Source of the DNA: Montifringilla adamsi
Lineage: Eukaryota; Chordata; Aves; Passeriformes; Passeridae
NCBI GenBank assembly: GCA_017590115.1
Contig: JAGGNK010012559.1
Span: forward strand, 6,550,789 to 6,614,788
Reading direction: 5' to 3'
Length of the DNA stretch: 64,000 bases
Below the pieces are notes generated by a model, which had not been told where the DNA came from, did no database searches, and was given only the letters and a program-made list of their open reading frames with translations. The translations under genes were made by a program, and so were the position numbers. Below, piece by piece: positions 44,201 to 56,200 of the stretch. Numbering within the stretch: position 1 is the first letter of the stretch; each line of letters begins with the position of its first letter.

Positions 44201-47200
44201 GGTGTGAACCGAAATGTGAGCAGCACTGCCTTTATTAGAGGAGCTAATATTGGGCTCATGGCTTGCATTAGATTTTGAAATGAAACAATACAGAAGAGTT
44301 CCTTTTACAATGTATATAAACAGATTATTAACATGGAAATGCCAGGGTTTTAATGTGATGCTGGGCTGGATGGAGAGGAAATGAAACTTCAGAAGAAGGC
44401 CATGTACCCCATGTCTGAGTGTTTGCTGCCTGGTTTTTTTATTTCAGCCATCTGCCTCTCCTTAAATTACATAAAATTTTCATGTAACTGGTGTTGCTTT
44501 GTTACTGTATTTTAAAAGGAAAAGCTGAAGGGACAATCAGCTGTTTCCCATTTTGCTCTCCTTTAGAAAGCTCTTTGCTATTCCAACTTTTTCATCCTAA
44601 AGAAGTCATCACCTGGCCCTGAGGAGTAAAACAGTTGCTCTGGTTTCTTCTGGTTGCTGCCTTTGATTACTCTTCCTCGCTTTGAAGGGTGGGTTTCCCT
44701 TTATCCTGGATGTCCAGTGGGACGAGGGCAGGTTGCTTTGTCCTGTGTTTTTCCCCAGTGGTGAAACAAAGCCCTCTGAAAGCAGAGGGTTTCTGAGGAG
44801 CTGCTCTCATGCTTGACTTCAGGCTGCAGTTGAGGCAGGAACATTTTTTGGCATTCTGTTTTCTGGGACAGAATTTGCACCTTTCCTTCCACATGTGGAG
44901 CTGAAGGATGGACTGATGGGTTTTTCTGGCCATGAGTTCCCTTGAAAATCATGATGCTGGTGTTATTTTTGGATTTGTGCTGTTTTGTGCATGTTGTCAG
45001 CTGTTTTCTGGTGGGGTTTTACTTTTTCCCCCAAAAGAGGAGAGTGGCTGGTGGTCCTGAATGATGCTTAAGTCCAGAGCAAGCTGCAGTTTGAAACACA
45101 GGTTTGTATCTCTTTGCTCCTTGAGCACCACAGCCCTACTTTTCAGGAGGAAATGTTAATGCTTCTGGTACAACCATTGCCAAATCTTGTTATTCTCTTC
45201 GTGATGGTCTTTGAGGCTTGATGAAGGACACAGAAATGTAAAGGACTTTATTTCACAGCTCGGTGGGTTCCTGTGTAGCATCAGAGCCTGAGTAACTGTT
45301 GTGCATCTCTTGGGCTGCAGCCACTGTGAATTTAAACCTGTTTATTTAAATACCTTTTATTGGAATTTAAGGTAATGTTTTACAAATGTAGAAATAAAGG
45401 GTCAGGGATAGAATTGTGCTGCAGTGCTTTAACAATTTACCACGTGTTGTCTGTTCTGCAGCAGGGCTTTGTGCACTTTGAATTCACAGCAAATGCCTTA
45501 TAAAAGGCAGTGACTTTAATTCTGTAGAAGCCAGGCAGGTCTAGAGGCAGCATTCTGTAGCATTCCCCAGTGTAGGGATGTTTTTTCCAGACCTCCTTCC
45601 AAGCTGGGCAGCTGATTTACAGGCTTGGGGAAATCTTCCTGCCTTTATCTCTGACCTTTATGGGTCTCTGCCAGATGGCAGTGAATATAAATGGCTTTAA
45701 AAATGGCTTTTCCTTTACTTCAAAGCAAAAAGTCTTCAGTGAGGTGGAGCATTCCTGGGAATCGGGACGTTCATTGCCCACAGTGAGATGCCCGTGGTGG
45801 GAGTGGAGAAGAGCAGCACTTCCAGGAATGTGCATGTGCCCTTGCACAAGGGGGGACAGAGGGATTTGCTGTCTGCCTCCACAGCTGTGCTCAGCCCCTG
45901 TCTGTGGGACGAGGGTCACCTGCCTGGCTCTGAGGACAAGCACAAGGCACGTGGAGAAGGGGCACAAGTGTTCTTCCTCCTGCTGCGTCTCTGCGGCTCT
46001 GCTTTGGGCAAGGAGAGGATTTGCAAGTTGCCCAATGGCACATTTGGTGTGCCAGTGGGGAACCAGGAGCACCAAGGTCTTTGTGGTGTGTTTGTGGCTC
46101 AGGTGAGGCGTTACAGAATTTCAGAACTACCCCTTGCCATGTTTTGGGGTCTGTTTTTGTAGCACTGCATCCCCCCATCCTTGGGGCTGGGAACAGCAAT
46201 CCCGTGCCATTTGCTCTGGCCAATGTACAGCATTTATTGTTCCCAGCTGCACCAGCCCAAACTGACAATTTTGAATCTGGTTGTTTCACAGAACAGAAGA
46301 TCTCCTGGTTGGGGTTGCTGCCTGGGTAGTATTCAGTCATACTGAAGTCCTCCTCTTGCTGGCCCAACAAGGACACAGAGCACTGCAGCAAATCCTGTTG
46401 GTTAAAACCCCTACACTGGGGAAAAACCAACATGGATGTGTAACATGGAGTCAGGTTCTTGATTTTAATCCCTTTTATGCTGCAGCAAATTCCTGTATAT
46501 TTTTGAAAATTGGTTTTCCTTTTTTCCTGAACTAAGATTAAGCTTCTGGATGCTTAAAGATTTTCCTGCTTCTCTGTTGTAGGGTGTATAGGGAAAACGA
46601 GCTGTAGGTTCACAGAAGTCTTAGCCCAGATTATAATGATAAATTAAGGAATCCAAATGGACATATTTACACTTTGGAGGTCTTTTATTGTGAAGCAGAT
46701 GGCTGAGGGGGATGTTTGTTACCTTAACCATCAAGCTGTGACACATGAATAGAAACTGAACTTTTACTTTCCTTGTTAAATTTAAATTTTCCATTGTTAA
46801 ATTTAAATTAGACGAGAAGACACGCTTCCTGGTAACTTCAGTGGAGAGGGGAATTGCATGAAATTGTATTTTTATATTTGGCTAGATGCATATCAGCTCA
46901 GGCTGTCTTTGAAATTCCCTTTGCTCGGGGTAATGCAGCTCCCACAGCCCTTAGAGAAGGGCTGCCTCATCCCTGAGTGCCTTAGTTTGTGTTCAGCTGG
47001 CACAGGTAGGCTGTAAATTCCTCCATCCCATTTTGGGAGGTGAAACCCCTTGCTGTGTTGCTGTGCATGGATTCTCCAAGCCCGTCCCTGAGAAGAGCAC
47101 CCTGCTTTCCTTCTCCTCACTCCCAGCTTTTCTCTCTTCTTGCTGAACTGGATGCGAGAAGGAGCGAGGGGTGTTGATAATTTGGATTGTGCAGCTCAGT

Positions 47201-50200
47201 GGCTGGATCCTGGCTGGCTGTCTCCTCCCCTTCCTGAGCTTCGCCCTAGCCAGCTCGGCTCTGGAATGACAGGCATTCCTGCGTGAAGGGAGCTGGCACG
47301 GACACTTATTTATGAGAATCAAGTGCCCAGCCATGGGGCACAGGGCGAGCAGGACCTGTGCCGGACCGTCGGACAGCGGGGCCGTGGCCTGAGAGCTGGC
47401 ACTCGCCTGGCTCCAGCTCCTTCCTCACCCGGAGCGTGGATTTAGCGCTTTGAAGGGGTGAAGTGTGCTCAGCGAGGACTTTTCCTCTGTTCCCCTCCCA
47501 CCTCTTCCCGGAGAGTGCTGTGAGCAGAATCCCATGGGGCAGCCGCACTTCTCGCGACCGGTCAGTCCAGGTGCTCTCGGTGAGTAACCGGGGCAGGGGA
47601 GCCGTGGGCTGCAGCGCGGCAGCACCGCAGGTGAGCGCTTGGACGAGTGGAACGTGGCACTTGTGTAACCTGCGCCCAGCTGGGGAGAGAAACCAGAGAC
47701 ATAACTCCATTTCCTTCCTTTCCCTTACTGATTTCACATGCAGCCACTGTGCAACATGTTCTCTGGTCTTCAGACAGGCTCCCAGCTGCTGTTCTAAGGG
47801 ACAGCCTCTGGATTCAGGATTCAGGGATTCACCTTTGCAGAGCACTTGGACAGTGGGAGCGTTCACCTGCATGGGGCAGGAGTCAGCCCCATGTGAGAGT
47901 GAGCCGGGACCAAAGCCACCAAGAATTGCCTCCTTGTGATTGATGTCACCCATCTTTTGGGGCAGCTGTAGCAGTTCTGGGGGGAGAAGGGCTTGGCAAT
48001 AATCTCCCTGCTTGTTTTCCCTCTCCATTGTGAAGTATCTCAGTAACAGGCTGGAGAAAACACAACTGTGTTAAGCTCCAGGAGCAGCCCCACTCCCCGA
48101 GCACTGTGTGGGGTCAGTGTTGCTCCCAGCACTGGGGCTGGGGAGGCACTGGCTGTGAGGAGATTTTCCACATCCCTGTCTCTCATTCCCACTTGCTGTT
48201 AGCTGGCTGGACTCAGTTGTCCACTCTTATCTTTAAAGTGGAATTTTCTAATTTTCAGGGAAGAAATGGACATTGGCAGACAAAGATCACCCTCAAGATG
48301 CAGACTATTATTTTAATTATTTTTAACTTCTATAACTTCGACCCTATCAAGCATTTCTAGGGCTCAGATGAAACCAGTGATTCTCTTCCCCACCAGCAGT
48401 TCACTCCAGCTAGTCTGGTTCAAGAGTTGCTAAAAATAAAGTGTTAGAGAGAGTGGAAGGGAAGTAAAACTTCAGTTGTCTTTGTACTATAGAGATTAAC
48501 AACATCTTGTGCTTGGATTTAGTCACTGTTAGAAGCTGACCTGATCAGTCTTGGGCTCCTTCTCTCATCAAACGCCAAGAACAGTGGTAATTTCCAGGGA
48601 AGTGGGCTTGGTGTAATGATATTGTGCTTTCTGGAGGCTGGGGCCAGCAGACCTGGTGTTTCCTCAACTGCTCATTTGCTCCCTGAAGTTTTTTTTCATG
48701 GCACAGCTCTGAGAGTTCCTACTGATTAAATCTGGAACTTGAAGAGATGGTTCTTGCATTCACTGTGTCAGGATGCTGTTAAGGAGAGTCCTGTGAAGAT
48801 TATGGTGATTAGAAACATACAAAACACAGGGAAGCTGAGGGCTGGGATTATTTGAGGCTGTTTTGTGACCACAGCCTTTCATTCCTTTAAGGTCAGGATT
48901 CACGTCTTCCCCGGACAATTCAGGAAAGCACACACCAAGTTTCTAAAGCTGTTTTAGGGAAGCTTAGAAACATTTACCCAAAGTGCTTTTTGGATACTTT
49001 GAACAGCATTTCACTCAAAGAGTGTTTGCTTTTTGAGATGCTGCTGTTTGCTTGCAAGCTTCTGGGATTCTTGACGGCTCTGCTGGACACAGCAGGGCGG
49101 GAGGGAGCTGGTTGCTCTCCAGCCTGTGCATCCGCACCGTGCCGTGGGGCTGGCCGGGGCTGCGGGGGAGCCACGGGCACTGCCGTGTTCCAGGCACCCG
49201 AGGTGTGTGACGAGCAGCCACGTTCCCTGCAGAACTTGCCCCTGCACCCCGTGGGCCTGCTCCGTGGCAGAACCTCAGGGATGGTGTTCCTCAGGGAAGG
49301 GAAGAAAGGTGATTCGCAAGAGCTGCTGCCGTGGCACTGAAGCACCTCATTAGCCCAGAGACAGAAATGCCCAGCAAGCTCCTCGTGGACAGAAACTCCT
49401 GGAATTTGTGGGGATCCTGTAGTAGCTCCTGCAAGAAGAGATGGATCAGGTTCTGGGTGAACTCTGGTTTGTGGATGGAAGGAATCTGGCCCGAGCTCAC
49501 TATTTAGACACTGCAACTCTGTTTACACATCAAAAGATGGATGTTTCCTCATGAGGATGTCTCTTAATGAAGGTAGAATTTACCAGGTCTTACATCTCAG
49601 AATAGGACTGGGGCAAAGAGCCCATGGTAGTGCAGGGAGGGTGATACCTGCCTTCTCCTAGACTGCTTCACCAGCCTTTGGATGTCTGCAGAAATGTTTG
49701 GGGGAGAAAAGCAGCTTGTTCTCAACCTTTTCCTAGCAGCTCCATTCCGCAATTCTGTCCTGGGGCTCACTGACCCTACATCCTTAAAGGACTGGGCCAT
49801 TTTCCTCATGAACACTAAAAATCAGTTTTTCTCCCAGGTATATTCAGGATAGTACAAACTGTCATCATCTGAGATGCAATCCTTTGATTTCTTCACAGCC
49901 TTCAGCCTTGCTTTGTTGTGATCCTCAGACTTGGATCTGAAGTGATTTTTAGCTTAAAAGCAAAATTTCACCATATCCAGGGTTACTTCTGAAGGATGTG
50001 TGGCCTGAGATAAAATAGTATACAAACTCACCAGGATGAATTCTGGAATGCCCTGCACTAGATCCAGGTTGGGTTTAGTTCTTTAGCACTGCATCAGAGG
50101 TGCCTCTATTCCATGTAACTGCTGCAGGTATCTTCCACATTGGAAATGATCCTTAATGGAAGGAATATTTTTTAGTTATTCCTGTTGGTCCCTGAAGTTC

Positions 50201-53200
50201 CTGCTGTGCCTGTTTCCAGGCTGGCAGTGCTTGGCTCTACAAAACAGTATTTTGGGGCTTGACCCCTGCAGATGGGGATTAACTGTCCTTGCTCACAGGT
50301 GGGGTTCCTAAGGGCCAGCTGGGGTGTCCTGTGTGTGTGGCCAAGGTGTGACTGTGTGTGGGGTTTTTGACTGACCCCACGGATGCTGGCTGTGCCAGTT
50401 TGACCCACTGAGGGCAGTGGTGGGAGTGAAAGCTTCACCCTATTTAATGGGAATGGCAGCCCAAAGCCTGGCAGGAGAATTTGGAGCAGGTGACACATCA
50501 CCACGGCCACTTGCTGAGGGTGGGAGAGAGCAACTGTGGGTCCAGCTCCTTCCATTGAAATGGTTTCTCTGTTTTGGAAAAAAAAGAAAAAGACTGGGGT
50601 CACTCAACACCACAGGATGCAGTGGAAAAGGAGTTTTTTTCTGCATGAAATTTAACTGCAAGATTTGAGCAAAAACATGTCTGCAGGGGAGGGTTGGAAG
50701 GACCAGGTGGCCAGGCAAAGCAATAGGGAATTGCATCCCAAGTTGCTTGGCACTGCTGGAGCATCCTGCCTTCTTGTGTGTTCAGGCTGTGCCAGTTTTG
50801 TGACGTTTCCCTAGATTATTTCAGTCTAAACATTTTGGGTTAACATAAATCTGCTGTTTTAAACGGCTCAAGTTCACCTGCTTGTTTGGATAGAATGAGA
50901 TCAGAGCAGCTGAAGTGTTTGGGAGAGCAGATCTGGGATGGCAGGAGGCTCTGGCTGGGAAGCAGCTGGGGCATCGTGCTGTCCTGGGCCAGCCTGATTC
51001 TGAGCTCCAAGTGCTCTGGGGGCATCATGCAACGTGCTGAAGTTGCAGCACATTTTTGATTCCTGATTTTTCCTCCAGGGCTCTGCTGGAACATTAAGCA
51101 CACATCCAGCTGCCGGGGTGGGCTCTGTGGGGCTCTCCCAGCTCCAGGGTCACTTTTCCAAAACAGGGACCACGACTTCCAGAAGGGTTGAACAAGGTCC
51201 TGCTTTGGCGTGGGGTCGCTTTAGGGACCTGCCAGCTGGGAATCTCTTCACCTTCTCATGAGGGCTCTGCTGGCTTCACCCAGGCTGTGTGACCTCATTT
51301 AACCTTTTCCATGTGTTTAAAGTGGGTTTTCCAGCCTGGCACCATTTGAGGGTGAGGCTGGTCTCTTGCACAGCCTTGCTGCTGGGCCAGGTCATCAGAA
51401 TCCTGATGCTTCCCACCCTTCCCTCGAAGTCTGGGTCCTCTTTTTTTTGCCCTGTTTTGTTCCCCTAGCATGGTGCTGTGGTTCCTTCCCGGTTTTCCAG
51501 TGCATGACTCGGATAAGGAAGGGTTTCCCCCTTGCATTGCAAAGCAGCTTAAGGACCCTCCTGTACCTTGTAGAGCAGAGCAGGAGGAGGCACAGCCTCA
51601 GCAAGGTGGATTCTCTGCCTTCACAGAGAAGAGATGTCCTCTCTACCATTTCATGGAGATTTGAGCTGGAAATGGGCTGTGAATGGAAGGGAAGGTCCAT
51701 TTTGGAGGGAGTGTGAGCACTATCTAATGTGAACAATCACTGAACAATAAGGTTATTTGAATGCAGTTCTGTAAATCTCACCTCCAGCTGCTGATCCACC
51801 TGCTCATTAGTCCTCAGTGTGATAATTGCTTCACAACAGACTGCTTTAAATGTCTGTTTCCCTGTGGTAATTGGGGATGGGAAAAGGAAGAGTGCTGTGG
51901 AAGGGTAGGACAGGCTCTCCTGTCATCTGCACAGCAGGACAGAAGGAATCCCAGTGAGGATCAGGGAAGGAATTGCTTGCTTCCCTGGCTTCAGTGCGAG
52001 CAGTGGGCTGGAATGGTCTCAGAATGTTTAGTAACATGTCAAGTTTTATTCTACACAGAGCAAAAGGGTGGTGGAAATGATTTGGACAGTTTTGTGTCCT
52101 GGTGTGCATGTCTCCCCCTCTTGCCTGGCTGCTTTTGGGCATGGAACTGATTATAAACCAAGAAAACCGAGTGCTTCCATGTTGGGCAACACCTGGCTGT
52201 CAGCAGGAGCCCGTGAGCAGCTGTAACACGGCCGAGGGAGCAGCGAGGCAGAGAAGCAGGACCAGGTGATTTGCTCTTGATGTGAAGGTCTTGTGAAACC
52301 TCCTGTGTTCACCTGCGTGGTTGCAGCTCTGGCAGTGAAACTCCACCCTGGGAAGGTATTTGCTTTGACAGCTGGGCCTGGGCTGCAGGAGCTGCTGGAA
52401 GAGGTTCTGGCAGGAGCAGTCACATGTGGCTTCTCCCCACCCTCTCTGCTCTTAGCTGCTCCTCCTTTGGAGGTACCGTGTGTCTCCTGCAGTTTCGGCT
52501 GGTCCTTTCATGTCCTGTGCTCCTCCCAGGCTGTTTCGAGGGGACTGTGGCAGGGGAATGCTTGTCATTCTCCTTCTAACTGGAAATGGAGACATTCCAG
52601 GGTGCCGAGGGCTCTTCATTAATCCCTGGAGCTGATGGTTGAGTTTTCTTTTAATAACTTACTGCGCTTAGCGCTGCACTCTGACATCTTGGGAGGTAGG
52701 CAGCACATTAGTGACATTCCTCAGAGCAACTCAGGGAAGAGTAGACATAAGGCTGGCTTGGTACTGCTGCTTCAGCACTGTTCTCCTTGGAAAGGTGAGG
52801 GAAATGCCTTTGGTGACACTTGGGCTTCAGATTCCATCTGCAGCCTGTGCTTGGCAAGCGCTCGTGCCTGCCTGGAGAAGTTTGGGAATGCTCTGTTGAG
52901 CACAGTGAATACTGCTTGTTCAAATTGCATGTGCAACTCCAGGGCTATTGCTCTGGTCTCTGAAGAAAGTGCTTCTAAACATGCAGACAATTCCTCTTGG
53001 GTTTCTGGGTGCTTGAAATGCCTTTCTGCCCTCCCCTGCCTGCCCCCCCACTTCCATCCACCCTCCCTCCATCCCTGCAGAAAATCACAGATCGGTGCTG
53101 CCATGATGTATGTTATTTTCCGCCCAATTTCTCTCCTGTTATGAAGTCAGGGTTGTTGGTTTTTTTGTTTTGGTTTTTTTTTCCCTTAATTTAAAAGCAT

Positions 53201-56200
53201 CTCAGATGCTGAATTGATCTTGCTTTTTCAAACAAATGTTGGCTGGCGTCAGCTTTTGACTGGTTCAGAGTGAGGGACTTTCTGTTATGGGGCTGATTTA
53301 AACAGAAGTACAACCAACAGGTAAACAGTGGCTCAAACACTCCAGTTTCCCTCTGTGTTTGGGATCTCCCATTCCGTTTGTGCTCAGACTGGAAAAGTGG
53401 GGTCTGTCTGTCCTGCAGTGACGCTGTGGTGGCCTGTCCCCAGCCTGTGCCTGAGGCTCAGGAGCCCATGGCTGTGGCTGCCTTTCTCACTTTCTGGGAT
53501 CTGAGCTCTCCTGCTGGGAAGCACTACAGGGTTGCAGGTAGAGCTGCATCAAACAATGAATTTTTTTGGTGGGTTTTTTTCCCCCTCTGTCCTGAACATG
53601 TTCTAATCTGCTTTTTCACATCAGGGCCTCTGTCCGCAGTGGAGGTTTGTGGGATACAGATGATACATTATTACCTCTTTGCCCTGTGTGTGAAGAGGCT
53701 TTCTCCTAAATTTTTCCCCAGTCTCTTAGTCTCAGGAGATGGGATTCTTGGCTGAGCTTTCCTGTTGCTCACGGGGCACTGCCTGTTCTGCAGGCACATT
53801 GCACTTGCAGGCTTGTCTGAAGTTGACTAAAAGGTCTGTTTGCTCCCGAGCTCCACAAGGTCTGACTTGGAGGCTCCAGGAGAAGACACCTGGGTGCAGT
53901 TTGTGTCAGGGCTCTCCAGCCTGCTGGGCATGGTGGGGCTGCAGCACGTCTCTCTTCTCCATAGGATTTTTTCCGTGGAGCTCTGCAGTGCTCCTGTCTC
54001 TAGTGCTGAAGCTGAGGGATTCTGGCTCTGGAGATCCTGCCATGGAGTGGGCACCAGATGGCTTCACTTAGCTTGTGCACACTGATTTGTTTTTTTGCTG
54101 GCAGTGCTAGATTCTGCTCATTGTAAGCACTTCTCTGTGTTCCATCAAACACCCCAAAACAGCAACATCAGGCAAGGCAGGATAAATAGTCCCCAAATTA
54201 GTATTTTGTGCTCTGTTCTGCTTCAAAAGTGGGGCTTTTTGAGTTGGGGTTGGGTTTTTTTTGTTTGGTTTCTTTCACGTGTCCCTTCCCGCCTCCGTGT
54301 CCCTCTTGTGCTGCTCTCCAGAGACTCCTGGGCAGTAGGTGGAGCACAGGCCGGTATTGTGTCGCTTTCCTGTGGAGTTGTTGCTCTTGGCCAGCTTTGC
54401 TGCCCTTATTTATAGAAGGAAAATCAGAGAGGGGAAAATCTAGCACATCCAGCTGCTGGAATGGGTCTGGTGATTTCGGGGTGCGGACAGTTGTGGATGT
54501 CAGCACGGTGGGCTGGAGTGTGTCTGTGGTCATGAACTTGTGTCCAGCACCAGTTGCTTCCAAATGAAGATGAGAAAATGTAGGGAAGTGGTTTGTGTTC
54601 ATGGACAAAGCTGTGACACTGCAAAATGAAATTAATATGTGGCTGAGGGAACTGGGAGGACTCAGCCTGGAGAAAAGGAGGCTCAGGGGGACATTCTCAC
54701 TCTCTCCAACTCCCTGACGGGCAGGTGCAGACTGGTGGGAGTGAGGCTCTGCCCCTGGAGAACAGAAGAGAAGGAAACAGCATCAAGTTGTGCCAGGGAA
54801 GGTTCAGGTTGGACATCAGGAGGAATTTATTCGTTTAAAGAGTTATCAGTCCCTGGCACAGTCTGTCCAGGGCAGCGGTGGAGTCCCCATCCCTGAAGAT
54901 GTCCAGGGAGCAAATGGACATGGCACTCCGTGCTCTGGGCTGGTGGCAAGGTGGACGCTGCTCACAGATTGGATTCAACAATCTTGGAGTCTTTTCCAAT
55001 CTTAATGATTCTGGGGTTCTGGAATCTTTGTCTCATCAGGAAGGCCCCTACCAGTTTCCCTTTTCCCTGTTTATGTTGAGAAGCCCACTTGTGTCTCCCC
55101 AAGCTGATGTGAGGGCTCAGTGGAGCCACAGACACTCTTGTTCCCTTTCCTGCCTGAACGTGTGCCACCATTCCCAGTGTGGGAGATGGCAGCTGTTACC
55201 TGCAGCACAGAAGTAATTCTTTATTCTTTTCCTTTTCTGTGCAGCTGAAGAGGTGGATCACACCCCAAGTGATGCCAGCATGGGGGTAGATGTTTTGGAA
55301 TCAGGTGACACCACGCCTCCTACAAAGAGGAAAAGCAAGTTCTCAAGCTTTGGCAAGATTTTCAAACCCTGGAAGTGGAGGAAAAAGAAAAGCAGTGACA
55401 AATTCAAGGAGACTTCAGAAGGTAAAGTAACAGGGCCCGGGTGGGTGTCTCTGCCTCCATCCATCTGAGAAGGGCTTGCTGTCACAAGCCTGAGTGCTGA
55501 CATGTGTAAGAACCAAAATGGGACTTTGGTGATGGGCTGGCACCTGCAATCTCTCCAGAAACACCTTGCCATGGAGCTGTAGTTTCAGACAGATTAATTC
55601 CTTTCTTTCAAGGAAGTTCCCCAAGCAGCTGTGGGGAGGGAGGGTTTGCTCCACAATCAGCAGTGCAGTGTGAAATGCAGGTCTGAACATGCAGTTTCTT
55701 CTCTCTCCTCTTAATCCATGCAAAACCAGTGAAATTTGAAGCCCTTTTATTTCCTCTAGAGAACCTCTTTGAAAGAAAAAAAACCAAAAAAAAAAACCTT
55801 CTTGAACTTCAAGCTTGCCCTGTTTTCTGAGTGCTTTTTTTCAATTTAATATCAGTTTTAGAACGAAAGATTTCTATGCGAAAGCCAAGAGAGGAGCTGG
55901 TAAAAAGAGGGGTTCTGTTGGAAGAGCCTGAGCAGGGTGAGTCTGCAAATGAACTTCTGTCTGTGTCTGTGTGGCTGATCTTCCTCTGGCCAAACCTCAC
56001 CCTTGGGAGACAAATTTAAGGGCTTTCTGCTGAAGTGATTCCTGTGTGCCTCACCCTTTTCAATCCTCTCTTTGGTCTGTTTTCTCACCTGCGAGGAAGG
56101 CAGCCTGCTCAGGGAGGAGGATGGTGCTGAGAAGTGCAGTGTCTGCCTGGCACCTTCCTGCAGGGAGGGAGGGCTGTGCTGTGCTCGCTTCCATCCCGTC

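Larger units (their letters stand above)
32227..55244 (+). other. PHACTR4: PHACTR4 intron 2
   Basis: A 23-kb intron holding CR1 fragments, a GC-rich minisatellite cluster with a CTCF-like site (37.1-37.3 kb) and the alternative first exon at 47.5 kb. Elsewhere I see unique AT-rich sequence; 38,330-38,520, rich in TAATT/ATTA cores, might be a conserved element. No further coding exon in the PHACTR4 frame was found. Confidence 0.6.

Noticed and set aside
45497..45508. CCTTATAAAAGG as TATA box or CArG box
   Set aside because: Eight A/T bases between CC and GG do not fit the CArG spacing of six, and no exon or CpG cluster follows.
47306..48028. 240-codon minus-strand frame over the alternative PHACTR4 exon
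   Set aside because: Antisense to a supported exon, no known domain, and typical of chance frames in CpG-rich DNA.
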